Below are positions 8,384-16,554 of a stretch of 64,000 nucleotides of DNA, piece after piece. The translations under genes and the position numbers were made by a program. Under the pieces are notes generated by a model. The model was not told where the DNA came from. It ran no database searches and saw only the letters and a program-made list of their open reading frames with translations. The stretch lies in NCBI RefSeq assembly GCF_009856365.1, contig NZ_WMEX01000004.1, forward strand, positions 186,001-250,000, given 5' to 3'. Within the stretch, counting starts at the first letter, position 1, and each line of letters begins with the position of its first letter. Origin of the DNA: Vreelandella halophila (GTDB lineage: Bacteria > Pseudomonadota > Gammaproteobacteria > Pseudomonadales > Oleiphilaceae).

Positions 8384-8420
8384 TAAGCTTTCATGCGTTC
8401 CACATCATATGCAAGGAGCA
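8373..8420 (+). promoter_or_regulatory. 13-base inverted repeat that can sequester the PEP-CTERM gene RBS
   Basis: TGCTCCTTGCATA (8373–8385) is perfectly complementary to TATGCAAGGAGCA (8408–8420), with a 22-base loop. The right arm contains the Shine-Dalgarno AAGGAG (8413–8418), 9 bases before the ATG. The left arm overlaps the -12 element. RNA reading through from tviB would contain both arms and could fold the RBS away. RNA from the sigma-54 promoter (start about 8394) would lack the left arm. The repeat is seen directly; the function is inferred. Confidence 0.6.
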
Positions 8421-8427
8421 TAGTGCG

Positions 8428-9153
8428 ATGAAAACCTATACAAAATTGTTTAGCGTCGGTCTGCTGGCGGTAGGGGTAGCTACAGCGAATGCAGCGCCTG
8501 TATTGAAAATCAGCGGTGAGGGCGCAGCCAACGCCAATGCGGCCCAGGCCTCGTTCCTCAGCACGCTGCAACCCGGCTATGCGCCGCCCGAGGATTTTGA
8601 AAGCTACGACGTAGCCACCGACTTTAACGGTCAGATGACGTCCTTTGCCACCAGTGTCGGGACCTTTGACGTGACTCAGCCGGCTTTTAATTCACCGACT
8701 GATAGCTGTAATGATGAAGGTTTCCAGTGTGGTGCTGGCATTGCGGTCCTTAACGCTGATGAGACACCGTTCAACGGCCGGTTTGCCACGTCCCCCAGCC
8801 AGTGGCTGGACAGCATGGATGCGCAGAGCGTGAAGTTCACACCGGATGCTGATAACAACGCGGTCGGTTTTTTCATGACTGACCCGAATGACGCGGGCGG
8901 CCGCTTCAGCATCGATGGGTTCGATTTCGCGTTCAGCGACGTTTTCGGGAAATCCCTGGGTAGTGGCGGCCTGTTCTACATCTCACTGTATGATGGCGAG
9001 GGGCTCGACAACTTCGAGATCCACTCCAACGATCCGAACGATGGTTATGGCATCGACGACGTCACCGTCGGCCGTGTGCCGGAGCCTGGCACCCTTGCGC
9101 TGCTTGGCCTGGGTCTGGCGGGTCTTGGCTTCAGCTACCGCCGCCGTGCCTGA
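8428..9153 (+). CDS. PEP-CTERM sorting-domain exported protein
   Basis: 241-residue secreted protein. An N-terminal signal peptide (about residues 1–23, ending ATANA) directs Sec export. Residues 217–241 carry the PEP-CTERM sorting signal: VPEPGT, a hydrophobic stretch LALLGLGLAGLGF, and the basic end YRRRA. XrtA cleaves such signals, so this is a likely client of the exopolysaccharide/XrtA system encoded across the tviB gene. The middle is acidic, with no catalytic motif I recognise, and has a possible disulfide pair (DSCNDEGFQC). RBS AAGGAG lies 9 bases before the ATG. Its specific function is unknown; relatives act in floc or biofilm matrix. Confidence 0.92.
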   Translation: MKTYTKLFSVGLLAVGVATANAAPVLKISGEGAANANAAQASFLSTLQPGYAPPEDFESYDVATDFNGQMTSFATSVGTFDVTQPAFNSPTDSCNDEGFQCGAGIAVLNADETPFNGRFATSPSQWLDSMDAQSVKFTPDADNNAVGFFMTDPNDAGGRFSIDGFDFAFSDVFGKSLGSGGLFYISLYDGEGLDNFEIHSNDPNDGYGIDDVTVGRVPEPGTLALLGLGLAGLGFSYRRRA

Positions 9154-9178
9154 TTGCCCTGTAGGGCTTAGAACTGGA

Positions 9179-9208
9179 ACGGCACCCTTATGGGTGCCGT
9201 TTTTCTTT
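9179..9208 (+). terminator. Rho-independent terminator after the PEP-CTERM gene
   Basis: ACGGCACCC (9179–9187), loop TTAT, GGGTGCCGT (9192–9200), then TTTTCTTT. A perfect 9-base stem with a T-rich tail, 25 bases after the stop codon. Confidence 0.92.
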
Positions 9209-9242
9209 CTGGATACTTAACAGAAAATAAACGTCAGTTCAT

Positions 9243-10730
9243 TTAACACCCTTCAAACAGGTCCATGAACTCGTTGACCGGGGTATTCTCGAGCGTCTTC
9301 TGATCCTTGCACAGGCTGAAGATCTGCTCGGAGCGCTTCTGGGTGAAGCGGGTCGCCAGGTTGTTGCGGAACTTCTGCTCCAGCAGCGGAATACCGTCTT
9401 TCCGGCGGCGGCGATGCCCGATCGGGTACTCAACGGCCACATTCTCGGTGCTGGATCCGTCCTTGAAGAACACCTGGATGGCGTTGGCAATGGAACGCTT
9501 GTCCTCTTCCAGGTACTCCCGTGTATAGCGCTCGTCCTCCTGAACCTCCATCTTGCCCCGGATCTCGTCGATGATGGGGTTGTTGGCGTGGAAGTCGTCC
9601 TCGTAATGCTCAGCCGTCAGGTTGCCGAAGATCAACGGCACGGCGGTCATGTACTGCAGGCAGTGGTCACGGTCGGCGGCGTTGGCGAGGTTGCCTTCCT
9701 TGGAGATGATGCGGATCGCGGATTCGTGGGTCGTGATAACGATTCTATCGATCTCGTCCAGCCGGTCCTTCACCTGGGGATGCAGTGTCACGGCGGCTTC
9801 AGCGGCGGTCTGGGCGTGGAATTCGGCCGGGAAGGAGATCTTGAACAGGACGTTCTCCATCACGTAGCTGCCGAAATCCTGGGGCAGCTTGAACTGGCGC
9901 TCCCCTTCCGGTTTGACCTGCTGGTCACGGTTGGTCTTGCTGAACAGCACGTCGTAAAAACCCCACTGCGGCGCGCTCAGGGCACCCGGAATGCCCATTT
10001 CCCCACGCTTGGCAATGTCGGCCAGACGCACGGCGCGGGAGGTGGCATCGCCGGCGGCCCAGGACTTGCGCGAGCCGGCGTTGGGCGCGTGACGGTAGGT
10101 GCGCAGGGACTGGCCGTCGACCCAGGCGTGGGAGAGCGCGGCCATGATTTCCTCGCGGCCGCAACCCATGAGCTTGGCGGTCACCGCGGTGGAGGCCACC
10201 TTCACCAGAACCACGTGGTCCAGGCCAACGCGGTTGAACGAGTTCTCCAGTGCCAGCACGCCCTGGATCTCGTGGGCCATGATCATGCCCTCGATCACGT
10301 CGCGCATGGTCAGCGGGTCCTTGCCTTCAGAAACACGCTTCTGTGAGAGGTGATCGGCAATGGCGAGGATGCCGCCAAGGTTGTCTGATGGGTGACCCCA
10401 TTCGGCGGCGAGCCAGGTGTCGTTGTAGTCGAGCCAGCGGATGATGCAGCCGATGTCCCAAGCGGCCTTGACCGGATCCAGGCGGAAGGGGGTTCCGGGC
10501 ACGCGCGCGCCGTTGGGAACCTGGGTGCCTTCAACGATGGGGCCGAGGTGCTTGGTGCACTCGGGGAAACGCAGGGCCAGCAGACCACAGCCGAGGGTGT
10601 CCATCAGGCAGTTACGGGCGGTGTCCAGGGCTTCCTTGCTTTTGATGTTGTAGTCGAGGACGTAGTCCGCGATTTTCTGGATGATGTCGTCGTAGTCCGG
10701 GCGGACGTTGGATTCTACGTTGGCGCTCAT
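9243..10730 (-). CDS. prpD: 2-methylcitrate dehydratase PrpD
   Basis: 495-residue MmgE/PrpD-family enzyme that dehydrates 2-methylcitrate to cis-2-methylaconitate in the methylcitrate cycle of propionate catabolism; cytoplasmic. Recognisable stretches are [38 protein letters not shown] and [20 protein letters not shown]. The length is normal for PrpD of the prpBCD type. It is the last gene of prpB–prpC–prpD on the minus strand. No acnD/prpF pair is present, so this is the PrpD-type pathway. A 155-base gap holding a REP-like palindrome separates it from prpC. Confidence 0.95.
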   Translation of the reverse strand: MSANVESNVRPDYDDIIQKIADYVLDYNIKSKEALDTARNCLMDTLGCGLLALRFPECTKHLGPIVEGTQVPNGARVPGTPFRLDPVKAAWDIGCIIRWLDYNDTWLAAEWGHPSDNLGGILAIADHLSQKRVSEGKDPLTMRDVIEGMIMAHEIQGVLALENSFNRVGLDHVVLVKVASTAVTAKLMGCGREEIMAALSHAWVDGQSLRTYRHAPNAGSRKSWAAGDATSRAVRLADIAKRGEMGIPGALSAPQWGFYDVLFSKTNRDQQVKPEGERQFKLPQDFGSYVMENVLFKISFPAEFHAQTAAEAAVTLHPQVKDRLDEIDRIVITTHESAIRIISKEGNLANAADRDHCLQYMTAVPLIFGNLTAEHYEDDFHANNPIIDEIRGKMEVQEDERYTREYLEEDKRSIANAIQVFFKDGSSTENVAVEYPIGHRRRRKDGIPLLEQKFRNNLATRFTQKRSEQIFSLCKDQKTLENTPVNEFMDLFEGC

Positions 10731-10802
10731 GATGTTTCCTTAATGGATTTTCCTGATAAAACCAGCTTGTTGATACTCCAGCCTACTCGCTACCGCTTCA
10801 CT

Positions 10803-10878
10803 TGTAGGAGCGGGCATGCCCGCGACAAGGGCGGCCTGGCGCTGACATGGCGGCATCGCGCGCATGCGTGCTCCTACA
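10803..10878. repeat. REP-like palindromic element between prpC and prpD
   Basis: TGTAGGAGC (10803–10811) is matched by its reverse complement GCTCCTACA (10870–10878). The left side continues into GGGCATGCCCGC, an inner palindrome. The GTAGGAGCGGGC signature is like REP elements of pseudomonads and related bacteria. I see no second copy in this window. It may act as an mRNA-stabilising or partial-termination hairpin inside the prp operon. Confidence 0.7.
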
Positions 10879-10885
10879 GGGGGCT

Positions 10886-12010
10886 TCAGCGCTCGTCGAT
10901 CGGCAGCCAGTCCTGGTGCTCCGGGCCGGTATAGTCGGCGCTCGGGCGGATGATGCGGTTGTTGGCACGCTGCTCCTTCACGTGGGCCGTCCAGCCGGAG
11001 ACGCGCGACATCAGGAAGATGGGCGTGAACAGCTTGGTCGGGATGTTCATGAAGAAGTACGCGGAGGCGTGGAAGAAGTCCGCATTCGGGAACAGTTTCT
11101 TCTCGCGCCACATGACCTCCTCGCACCGCTCGGAGATGTCGTAGAGGCTGGTGTCGCCGTAATCCTCGGCCAGTGCGTGGGACCATTTCTTGATGATGGC
11201 GTTACGCGGGTCGGCGTCGCGGTACACGGCGTGGCCGAAGCCCATGATCTTGTCCTTGCGCTCCAGCATCCCGAGGAGTTTCTCCTCGGCGTCGTCCGGA
11301 TCGTTGAAGCCTTCGATCATTTCCATTGCGGCTTCGTTGGCGCCGCCGTGGAGCGGGCCGCGCAGGCTGCCGATGGCGCCGGTGACGCAGGAGTGGATGT
11401 CCGAAAGCGTGGAGGCGCACACCCTTGCGGTGAAGGTGGAGGCGTTGAACTCGTGCTCAGCGTAAAGGATGAGCGAGACGTTCATGACATCGGCGTGCAG
11501 CTGGCTCGGCTTGCGACCATGCAGCATGTGCAGGAAGTGGGAGCCGATGGTGTCGTCGTCCAGATCGGTGTCGATGCGCACACCGTCGTGGCTGTAGCGG
11601 TACCAGTAACAGATAACGGCCGGGAGTGCCGCGAGCATACGGTCGATGTGGTCATCCTGCTCGTCAAAGCTCTGTTCGGTCTCGAGGTTGCCCAGCATGG
11701 AGCAGCCAGTGCGCATCACGTCCATGGGGTGGGCATCCGCTGGGATCCGCTCCAGCACCTCTTTAAGGGCATCCGGCAGGTGACGTTTGGCTGCCAGGCG
11801 TTTTCTGTAGGCTTCAAGTTCCCGCTGGTTGGGCAGATGGCCGTGGATCAGAAGGTGCGCCACTTCCTCGAACTGGGCATTGTTGGCCAGATCGGTGATG
11901 TCGTAGCCGCGGTACGTAAGGCCGGTCCCGGTCTTGCCAACGGTGCAGAGTGCGGTCTCCCCTGCTACCTGGCCACGCAGGCCAGCGCCGCCTTGTGGTT
12001 TATCGCTCAT
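10886..12010 (-). CDS. prpC: 2-methylcitrate synthase PrpC
   Basis: 374-residue citrate-synthase-family enzyme that condenses propionyl-CoA with oxaloacetate to 2-methylcitrate. Family landmarks are visible: GKTGTGLTYRGYDI near the N terminus, GPLHGGANEAAMEMI with a catalytic histidine, and MGFGHAVYRDADPRNA with a second catalytic histidine. The short N terminus and length are those of PrpC/type-II-like short synthases rather than the longer GltA. The position between prpB (37 bases upstream) and prpD supports the methylcitrate role. Confidence 0.94.
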   Translation of the reverse strand: MSDKPQGGAGLRGQVAGETALCTVGKTGTGLTYRGYDITDLANNAQFEEVAHLLIHGHLPNQRELEAYRKRLAAKRHLPDALKEVLERIPADAHPMDVMRTGCSMLGNLETEQSFDEQDDHIDRMLAALPAVICYWYRYSHDGVRIDTDLDDDTIGSHFLHMLHGRKPSQLHADVMNVSLILYAEHEFNASTFTARVCASTLSDIHSCVTGAIGSLRGPLHGGANEAAMEMIEGFNDPDDAEEKLLGMLERKDKIMGFGHAVYRDADPRNAIIKKWSHALAEDYGDTSLYDISERCEEVMWREKKLFPNADFFHASAYFFMNIPTKLFTPIFLMSRVSGWTAHVKEQRANNRIIRPSADYTGPEHQDWLPIDER

Positions 12011-12047
12011 GGTTCTTTCCTCTCACCTGTCATGCTTTTTGTTGCTG

Positions 12048-12929
12048 CTAGTTTTTCTGCGCAAAAAGTTCGTCGAGCTTGGCCTCGAATTCGTGATAGT
12101 CGAGGAAGTCATAGAGCTCGTCACGGGTCTGCATCTGGTCCACAACGGCCTTCTGGTCGCCGTCGTTGAGAATGTGCTGGTACACGTTGAGCGCGGCTTG
12201 GTTCATGGCCCGGAAGGCACTGAGCGGGTACAGCACCATGCCTACGCCCACATCCGCCAGTTCCTGCCGATTGAACAGCGGCGTCTTGCCGAACTCAGTG
12301 ATGTTGGCCAGCACGGGTACGTCCAGCGCCTCCACAAAGGCCCGATAGTCCTCCAGGTCCGCCACCGCTTCCGCGAAGATGGCGTCCGCTCCGGCGTCCA
12401 CGCAGGCTTGGGCGCGGTCAATCGCGGCATCGCGACCTTCCTGGGCGAACGCGTCAGTGCGCGCAATGATGAAGAAATCCGGGTCCTGCCGGGCATCGGC
12501 CGCGGCCTTTACCCGGTCAACCATCTCGTCCTTTGAGACGATCTCCTTGTTCGGCCGGTGACCGCAGCGCTTCTGGGCCACCTGATCCTCAATGTGCACA
12601 GCGGCCACACCGGCGCGCTCCATCTCGCGGATGGTGCGGGCGATGTTGAGTGCCCCGCCCCAGCCCGTGTCGATATCCACAAGCAGCGGGATGTTCGATG
12701 CGGCGGTGATCCGGCGTGCATCCTCGACCACATCGTTCATGGTGGTCATGCCCAGATCCGGCAGGCCGAAGGAGGCGTTGGCGACGCCACCGCCGGAAAG
12801 ATAGATCGCCCTGTGGCCGCTCTTCTCAGCCATGATGGCGGTATAGGCATTGATAGTGCCGACGATCTGGAGCGGCTGGTCTGTCAGCGCATCGCGGAAA
12901 CGCTTACCGGGGGAACGGGAATCTGTCAT
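12048..12929 (-). CDS. prpB: 2-methylisocitrate lyase PrpB
   Basis: 293-residue ICL/PEPM-superfamily lyase that cleaves 2-methylisocitrate into pyruvate and succinate, the last step of the methylcitrate cycle. The active-site loop reads [10 protein letters not shown], with the conserved catalytic cysteine. Metal and substrate contacts are suggested by [11 protein letters not shown] and [12 protein letters not shown]. It is the first gene of prpBCD. No prpR regulator gene is adjacent in this window. Its leader and promoter must lie in the 78 bases before murB's end, or inside the 3' end of murB. Confidence 0.95.
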   Translation of the reverse strand: MTDSRSPGKRFRDALTDQPLQIVGTINAYTAIMAEKSGHRAIYLSGGGVANASFGLPDLGMTTMNDVVEDARRITAASNIPLLVDIDTGWGGALNIARTIREMERAGVAAVHIEDQVAQKRCGHRPNKEIVSKDEMVDRVKAAADARQDPDFFIIARTDAFAQEGRDAAIDRAQACVDAGADAIFAEAVADLEDYRAFVEALDVPVLANITEFGKTPLFNRQELADVGVGMVLYPLSAFRAMNQAALNVYQHILNDGDQKAVVDQMQTRDELYDFLDYHEFEAKLDELFAQKN

Positions 12930-12977
12930 GAGAGCACCTGTCGTGTCGGATCTCTATAAATGGGGCTGTCAGCACGG

Positions 12978-13007
12978 AATACTCGTGACTCAGCGCACAA
13001 CTGTCAA
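12978..13007 (-). promoter_or_regulatory. Weak candidate promoter of prpBCD
   Basis: On the minus strand a perfect TTGACA (13007–13002) is followed after 17 bases by GAGTAT, a poor -10. A TATAGA (minus strand, around 12950) lies further down without a good -35. The region between murB and prpB must hold the promoter because the genes differ in role, but the exact element is uncertain. Confidence 0.25.
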
Positions 13008-14045
13008 TCACCCTGCGTTGCCGATCAGCCTTGGCTCAATTTCCAGCGCCACGCCAAAACGGGCCCGTACATCCTCCCGGATGCGCTCGGCCAGCGCCAG
13101 CAGTTCCGCCCCGGACCCATTGCCGTGATGGATCAGGACCAGGGCCTGTTTCGAATGCACCCCGACATGCGCCTCCCGGTGTCCTTTCCAGCCGCACTGC
13201 TCAATCAGCCATCCGGCCGCCAGTTTGACCCCGCCGGGATCCGGATGGGCCACCAGTTCCGGAAACCGTTGCCTCAGCGCATCGCCGGTAGTCTGATCCA
13301 CCACCGGGTTCTTGAAGAAACTGCCGGCATTGGGCAGTACAGCAGGATCCGGCAGTTTCGCCAGACGGATACGGCTGACCAGGTCGGCGATGGCCTCCGG
13401 TGTCAGTTCCTGTTGCGGGTCGTCATAACCGGCAACTTCCCGCGCAAGCTCGCCGTAATCCAACCGGAACGCCGCCGAGCGCGACAGGCGCACCCGTACG
13501 CGCACAATGATGAAGCGTTCGGGGTCACGCTTGAACAGGCTGTCCCGGTAGCCGAAGCCGCACGCTTCCGGTCCCAGGGTCCGCAAGCGCCCTTCCTGCC
13601 GGTCCCAGGCGTCGAGGCTTTCGAACACATCACTCAGTTCCCGGCCATAGGCCCCGATATTCTGGATGGGCGCCGCTCCCACGGTCCCTGGGATCAGGGC
13701 CAGGTTCTCCAGCCCACGATACCCGATGGAGGCGGCGTAACGGACCACCGAGTCCCAGTTCTCCCCGGCTCCCAGACTCAGGATGGCCCGGTCATCATCA
13801 AGAACCTGCCACTGGCGTTCATGGATGGCCATGCCCAGCACCAGGCCATTGATATCCGAGCGCAGCACCACGTTGCTGCCGCCGCCCAGAACCTGAACCG
13901 GCAGCTTCTGGTCATCCGCCCATTCCAGCAGCTCCGGAAGCGCCTCCGGGTTCACGATGTGGGCGAACCACTGGGCGTGACCCGGCAACCGCAGGGTATT
14001 GAACGGCTGCAGGTCGACCCCCTGTTCAAGAACCCCCTGGTTCAT
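13008..14045 (-). CDS. murB: UDP-N-acetylenolpyruvoylglucosamine reductase MurB
   Basis: 345-residue FAD enzyme that reduces UDP-GlcNAc-enolpyruvate to UDP-MurNAc in peptidoglycan precursor synthesis. It is the type I (E. coli-like) form: FAD-binding LGGGSNVVLRSDINGLVL, LALIPGTVGAAPIQNIGAYG, and the GYRDSLFK insert. The proton-donor serine is in AGSFFKNPVV, and a glutamate lies in the C-terminal EIEPRLIG. The start ATG overlaps the upstream phosphatase stop by 4 bases (ATGA), so the two are translationally coupled. It is the promoter-distal end of the kdsB block. Confidence 0.95.
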   Translation of the reverse strand: MNQGVLEQGVDLQPFNTLRLPGHAQWFAHIVNPEALPELLEWADDQKLPVQVLGGGSNVVLRSDINGLVLGMAIHERQWQVLDDDRAILSLGAGENWDSVVRYAASIGYRGLENLALIPGTVGAAPIQNIGAYGRELSDVFESLDAWDRQEGRLRTLGPEACGFGYRDSLFKRDPERFIIVRVRVRLSRSAAFRLDYGELAREVAGYDDPQQELTPEAIADLVSRIRLAKLPDPAVLPNAGSFFKNPVVDQTTGDALRQRFPELVAHPDPGGVKLAAGWLIEQCGWKGHREAHVGVHSKQALVLIHHGNGSGAELLALAERIREDVRARFGVALEIEPRLIGNAG

Positions 14046-14527
14046 AGGCCATGCCGCGTACGCAACTCGGCAAGCAGACCTTCGCCCGCATCCGTGATCA
14101 GGTCCAGAACCCGCGCAAAGCCGGACTCTCCGCCATAGTAGGGATCCGGCACCTCCTGCGTATCCGCATGGCGGGCGTAGCTGAGAAACAGTTCCACAGA
14201 GGCATCCGCATTGGGCGGCGCCATGGCTCGCAGATCCCCGTGGTTGGCAAGGTCCATCGCCAGGATGTGGTCAAAGGTGTAGAAATCCTCCAGCGAGACC
14301 TGGCGCGCCCGCTGGTCCGTCAGGTCAATGCCGCGCTGGCGGGCGGCGTCGGTGGCCCGGGGATCCGGGGATTTCCCCACATGCCAGTGCCCTGTGCCCG
14401 CGGAATCGATCCGGATACGGTCCTGCAGCCCGGCATCCTGCAGCTGCTTTGCAAACACGCCCTGGGCCGTGGGTGAGCGGCATATGTTGCCGAGGCACAC
14501 AAACAGAATGGAGACCGGTTGTGTCAT
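14042..14527 (-). CDS. Low-molecular-weight protein-tyrosine phosphatase
   Basis: 161-residue LMW-PTP. The P-loop CLGNICRS (residues 11–18) has the C-x5-R-S pattern, and the general-acid aspartate is in VPDPYYGG near residue 127. It dephosphorylates phosphotyrosine proteins in the cytoplasm. It lies between kdsB and murB, as in Pseudomonas, and not beside the exopolysaccharide kinase homologue, so linkage to capsule control cannot be assumed. The kdsB stop is 6 bases upstream of the start. Confidence 0.92.
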   Translation of the reverse strand: MTQPVSILFVCLGNICRSPTAQGVFAKQLQDAGLQDRIRIDSAGTGHWHVGKSPDPRATDAARQRGIDLTDQRARQVSLEDFYTFDHILAMDLANHGDLRAMAPPNADASVELFLSYARHADTQEVPDPYYGGESGFARVLDLITDAGEGLLAELRTRHGL

Positions 14528-14533
14528 AGTGCG

Positions 14534-15316
14534 TCACTCCTGATGGGGTGATGGGCCGGCAAGGCGTGCACGGACCCGTTCCAGGTCCACTTCCGTATCC
14601 ACCCCTGCCGGCGGGGTCTGTTCAGCAATGCCCACCTGGATCCGCGCGCCGTGCCAGAGCGCCCGCAGCTGCTCCAGGGATTCCGCGCGTTCCAGCGGCG
14701 CCGGCTGCCAGCCCACAAACTGGTGCAGCAGGCTGACCCGGTAGGCATAGAGGCCAATGTGGCGGTACCAGCCGGCTGTCTCCGGCACCCGTTCCAGCCG
14801 GCGCCGGTCCTCGAAGGTCTCCCGGTCCCAGGGAATGGGCGCACGGGAGAAATAGAGCGCCCGCCCGGCTTCATCCATGACCACTTTCACGGCATTGGGA
14901 TTGAAGAGTTCCTCCGGGTCCCTGATGGGCTCACAGAGGGTGGCGATGGCGGCATCCGGCGCGCCCTCGAGCAGCCCGGCCACCTGGTTGATCAGCCCGG
15001 CGGGCAGCAGCGGCTCATCCCCCTGGACATTAACGACGATCGCATCGTCCTCCAGTCCCAGTGTGGTGGCCACCTCCTGAAGGCGATCCGTACCCGAGGG
15101 ATGATCATCCCGGGTCATGACGGCCTCGCCCCCAAACCCGCGTACAGCCTCACCAATGCGCTCGGAGTCGGTAGCAATGATCACCCTGCCCGCCCCGCTT
15201 TCCGCGGCCCGGTCCCAGACGTGCTGGATCATGGGCCGGCCACCGATGTCCGCCAGGGGCTTGCCCGGCAGGCGGCTGGAGGCATAACGGGCGGGGATGA
15301 CGACAGTAAAGGCCAT
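14534..15316 (-). CDS. kdsB: 3-deoxy-manno-octulosonate cytidylyltransferase KdsB
   Basis: 260-residue CMP-KDO synthetase that activates KDO with CTP for lipopolysaccharide inner-core synthesis. The N terminus [17 protein letters not shown] is the nucleotide-binding signature. [16 protein letters not shown] and [12 protein letters not shown] carry substrate- and metal-binding residues, and HIGLYAYR is typical of the dimer region. It works upstream of the KDO transferase and alongside lpxK and msbA encoded in the same block. The length matches E. coli KdsB (about 250). Confidence 0.95.
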   Translation of the reverse strand: MAFTVVIPARYASSRLPGKPLADIGGRPMIQHVWDRAAESGAGRVIIATDSERIGEAVRGFGGEAVMTRDDHPSGTDRLQEVATTLGLEDDAIVVNVQGDEPLLPAGLINQVAGLLEGAPDAAIATLCEPIRDPEELFNPNAVKVVMDEAGRALYFSRAPIPWDRETFEDRRRLERVPETAGWYRHIGLYAYRVSLLHQFVGWQPAPLERAESLEQLRALWHGARIQVGIAEQTPPAGVDTEVDLERVRARLAGPSPHQE

Positions 15317-15327
15317 GGGGAATCCGC

Positions 15328-15519
15328 TCAGCGTACCGGCGTAAGCCGTTCGTCAGTGGTCAGGGAGCGGCCTTCCTCGGGCAGCATCACGGGGATGCCC
15401 TCGCGGATGGGGAACGCCATGGCATCATTGCGGCAGATGAGTTCCTGCGCCTCAGCGTCGTAGATGAGCTTGCCGTGGCACACGGGGCAGGCAAGCAGTG
15501 CGATCTGGCGTTTATCCAT
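15328..15519 (-). CDS. Trm112-family small zinc-ribbon-like protein
   Basis: 63-residue protein, [18 protein letters not shown]. One CPVC pair is kept and a second cysteine sits at [20 protein letters not shown], the hallmark of the Trm112/YcaR family. Trm112 relatives activate methyltransferases; the bacterial partner here is unknown. The frame is open 27 bases further upstream, but ATG 15519 gives the standard N terminus. The start overlaps the end of lpxK by 8 bases, and kdsB follows 11 bases later, the same order as in Pseudomonas and E. coli. Confidence 0.88.
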   Translation of the reverse strand: MDKRQIALLACPVCHGKLIYDAEAQELICRNDAMAFPIREGIPVMLPEEGRSLTTDERLTPVR

Positions 15520-16537
15520 GGGTTCTGTCCTTCCCCGGCAGTTCAAGCTTTTGATCCAGTTCGGTAACCAGTGCGGCGTCCGGCCTGGCGATCACGTCCA
15601 GGACCCAGACATCGTCCCTGGCGATTGTGCGGCATTTTACGCCATCCTTGGCGGTCATCACGACCGGTCCATGTGGAAAGTCCAGATCATCCGAACGGAA
15701 ACGATGGTGGTCGTCGAACGGATGGGGAATGACCCGGGCACCGAGGTCGTTAAGCGTATCAAAGAAACGCGCGGGGTTCCCTATCCCAGCGACCGCGTTC
15801 ACCACGCGCCCGCTGAGCCATTCCAGGTCCCGGGTCTCACCGCTGCTCAGGTTGCGCAGCACGGTTGGCACCAGGGTCACTGCGTAGCACTGCTTAGCGC
15901 CCGGCAACCCGCCCCGGAACGTAGCGTGCTCAGGTTGGCCCGTGGTCAGGCAGAAATCCACCGATCGTACCCGTTCCAGCGGTTCACGCAGCGGGCCCAC
16001 CGGCATCAGTGCCCCGTTGCCGACACCCCGGGCGCCATCGAAAATGCAGAACTCCAGGGTCCTTGCCAGGGCGTAGTGCTGCAGGCCGTCATCACAGACC
16101 AGCACATCCCCCAGCTTTTCATGTTCCGCATACGCTGCGGAGCGGGCGCGTCTGGGATCCACGAGAACCGGCACACCGGTCTGCTGCGCCAGCATCACCG
16201 GCTCATCACCACAGGCCGCGGGGTCCGAGTCGGGGGCCACGGCACAGGGATAGTGATCCGGCCTGGCGCCGTAGCCCCGGCTGAGGATGACCGGTCGCCA
16301 CCCCTGCGCTTTCAGATGGCTTACCAGCCAGGCCGTGAAGGGGGATTTGCCGGTACCGCCAACCGTGATGTTGCCAACAACCAATACCGGCAAGGGGGAA
16401 TGATGGACGGGGCGCCGCCCATTCCGGTAAGTCCTGCGGCGCCGATTCACCAGCCAGCCGTAAAGCCACGCCAACGGTGCGAGCCATCCCAGGGGGCGTC
16501 TATCCGTATACCAGAGGCGTTCCAGCGTATCCCCCAT
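15512..16537 (-). CDS. lpxK: Tetraacyldisaccharide 4'-kinase LpxK
   Basis: 341-residue inner-membrane-associated kinase that phosphorylates the 4' position of the lipid A disaccharide. The P-loop is [45 protein letters not shown] carries the family's conserved DDGxQ and later residues, and the C-terminal [12 protein letters not shown] is typical. The N-terminal hydrophobic stretch ([16 protein letters not shown]) anchors it to the membrane. It is 17 bases downstream of msbA, so kinase and flippase for the same lipid are co-transcribed. Confidence 0.94.
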   Translation of the reverse strand: MGDTLERLWYTDRRPLGWLAPLAWLYGWLVNRRRRTYRNGRRPVHHSPLPVLVVGNITVGGTGKSPFTAWLVSHLKAQGWRPVILSRGYGARPDHYPCAVAPDSDPAACGDEPVMLAQQTGVPVLVDPRRARSAAYAEHEKLGDVLVCDDGLQHYALARTLEFCIFDGARGVGNGALMPVGPLREPLERVRSVDFCLTTGQPEHATFRGGLPGAKQCYAVTLVPTVLRNLSSGETRDLEWLSGRVVNAVAGIGNPARFFDTLNDLGARVIPHPFDDHHRFRSDDLDFPHGPVVMTAKDGVKCRTIARDDVWVLDVIARPDAALVTELDQKLELPGKDRTHG

Positions 16538-16554
16538 AGTCCGCGGCCCTGTGC

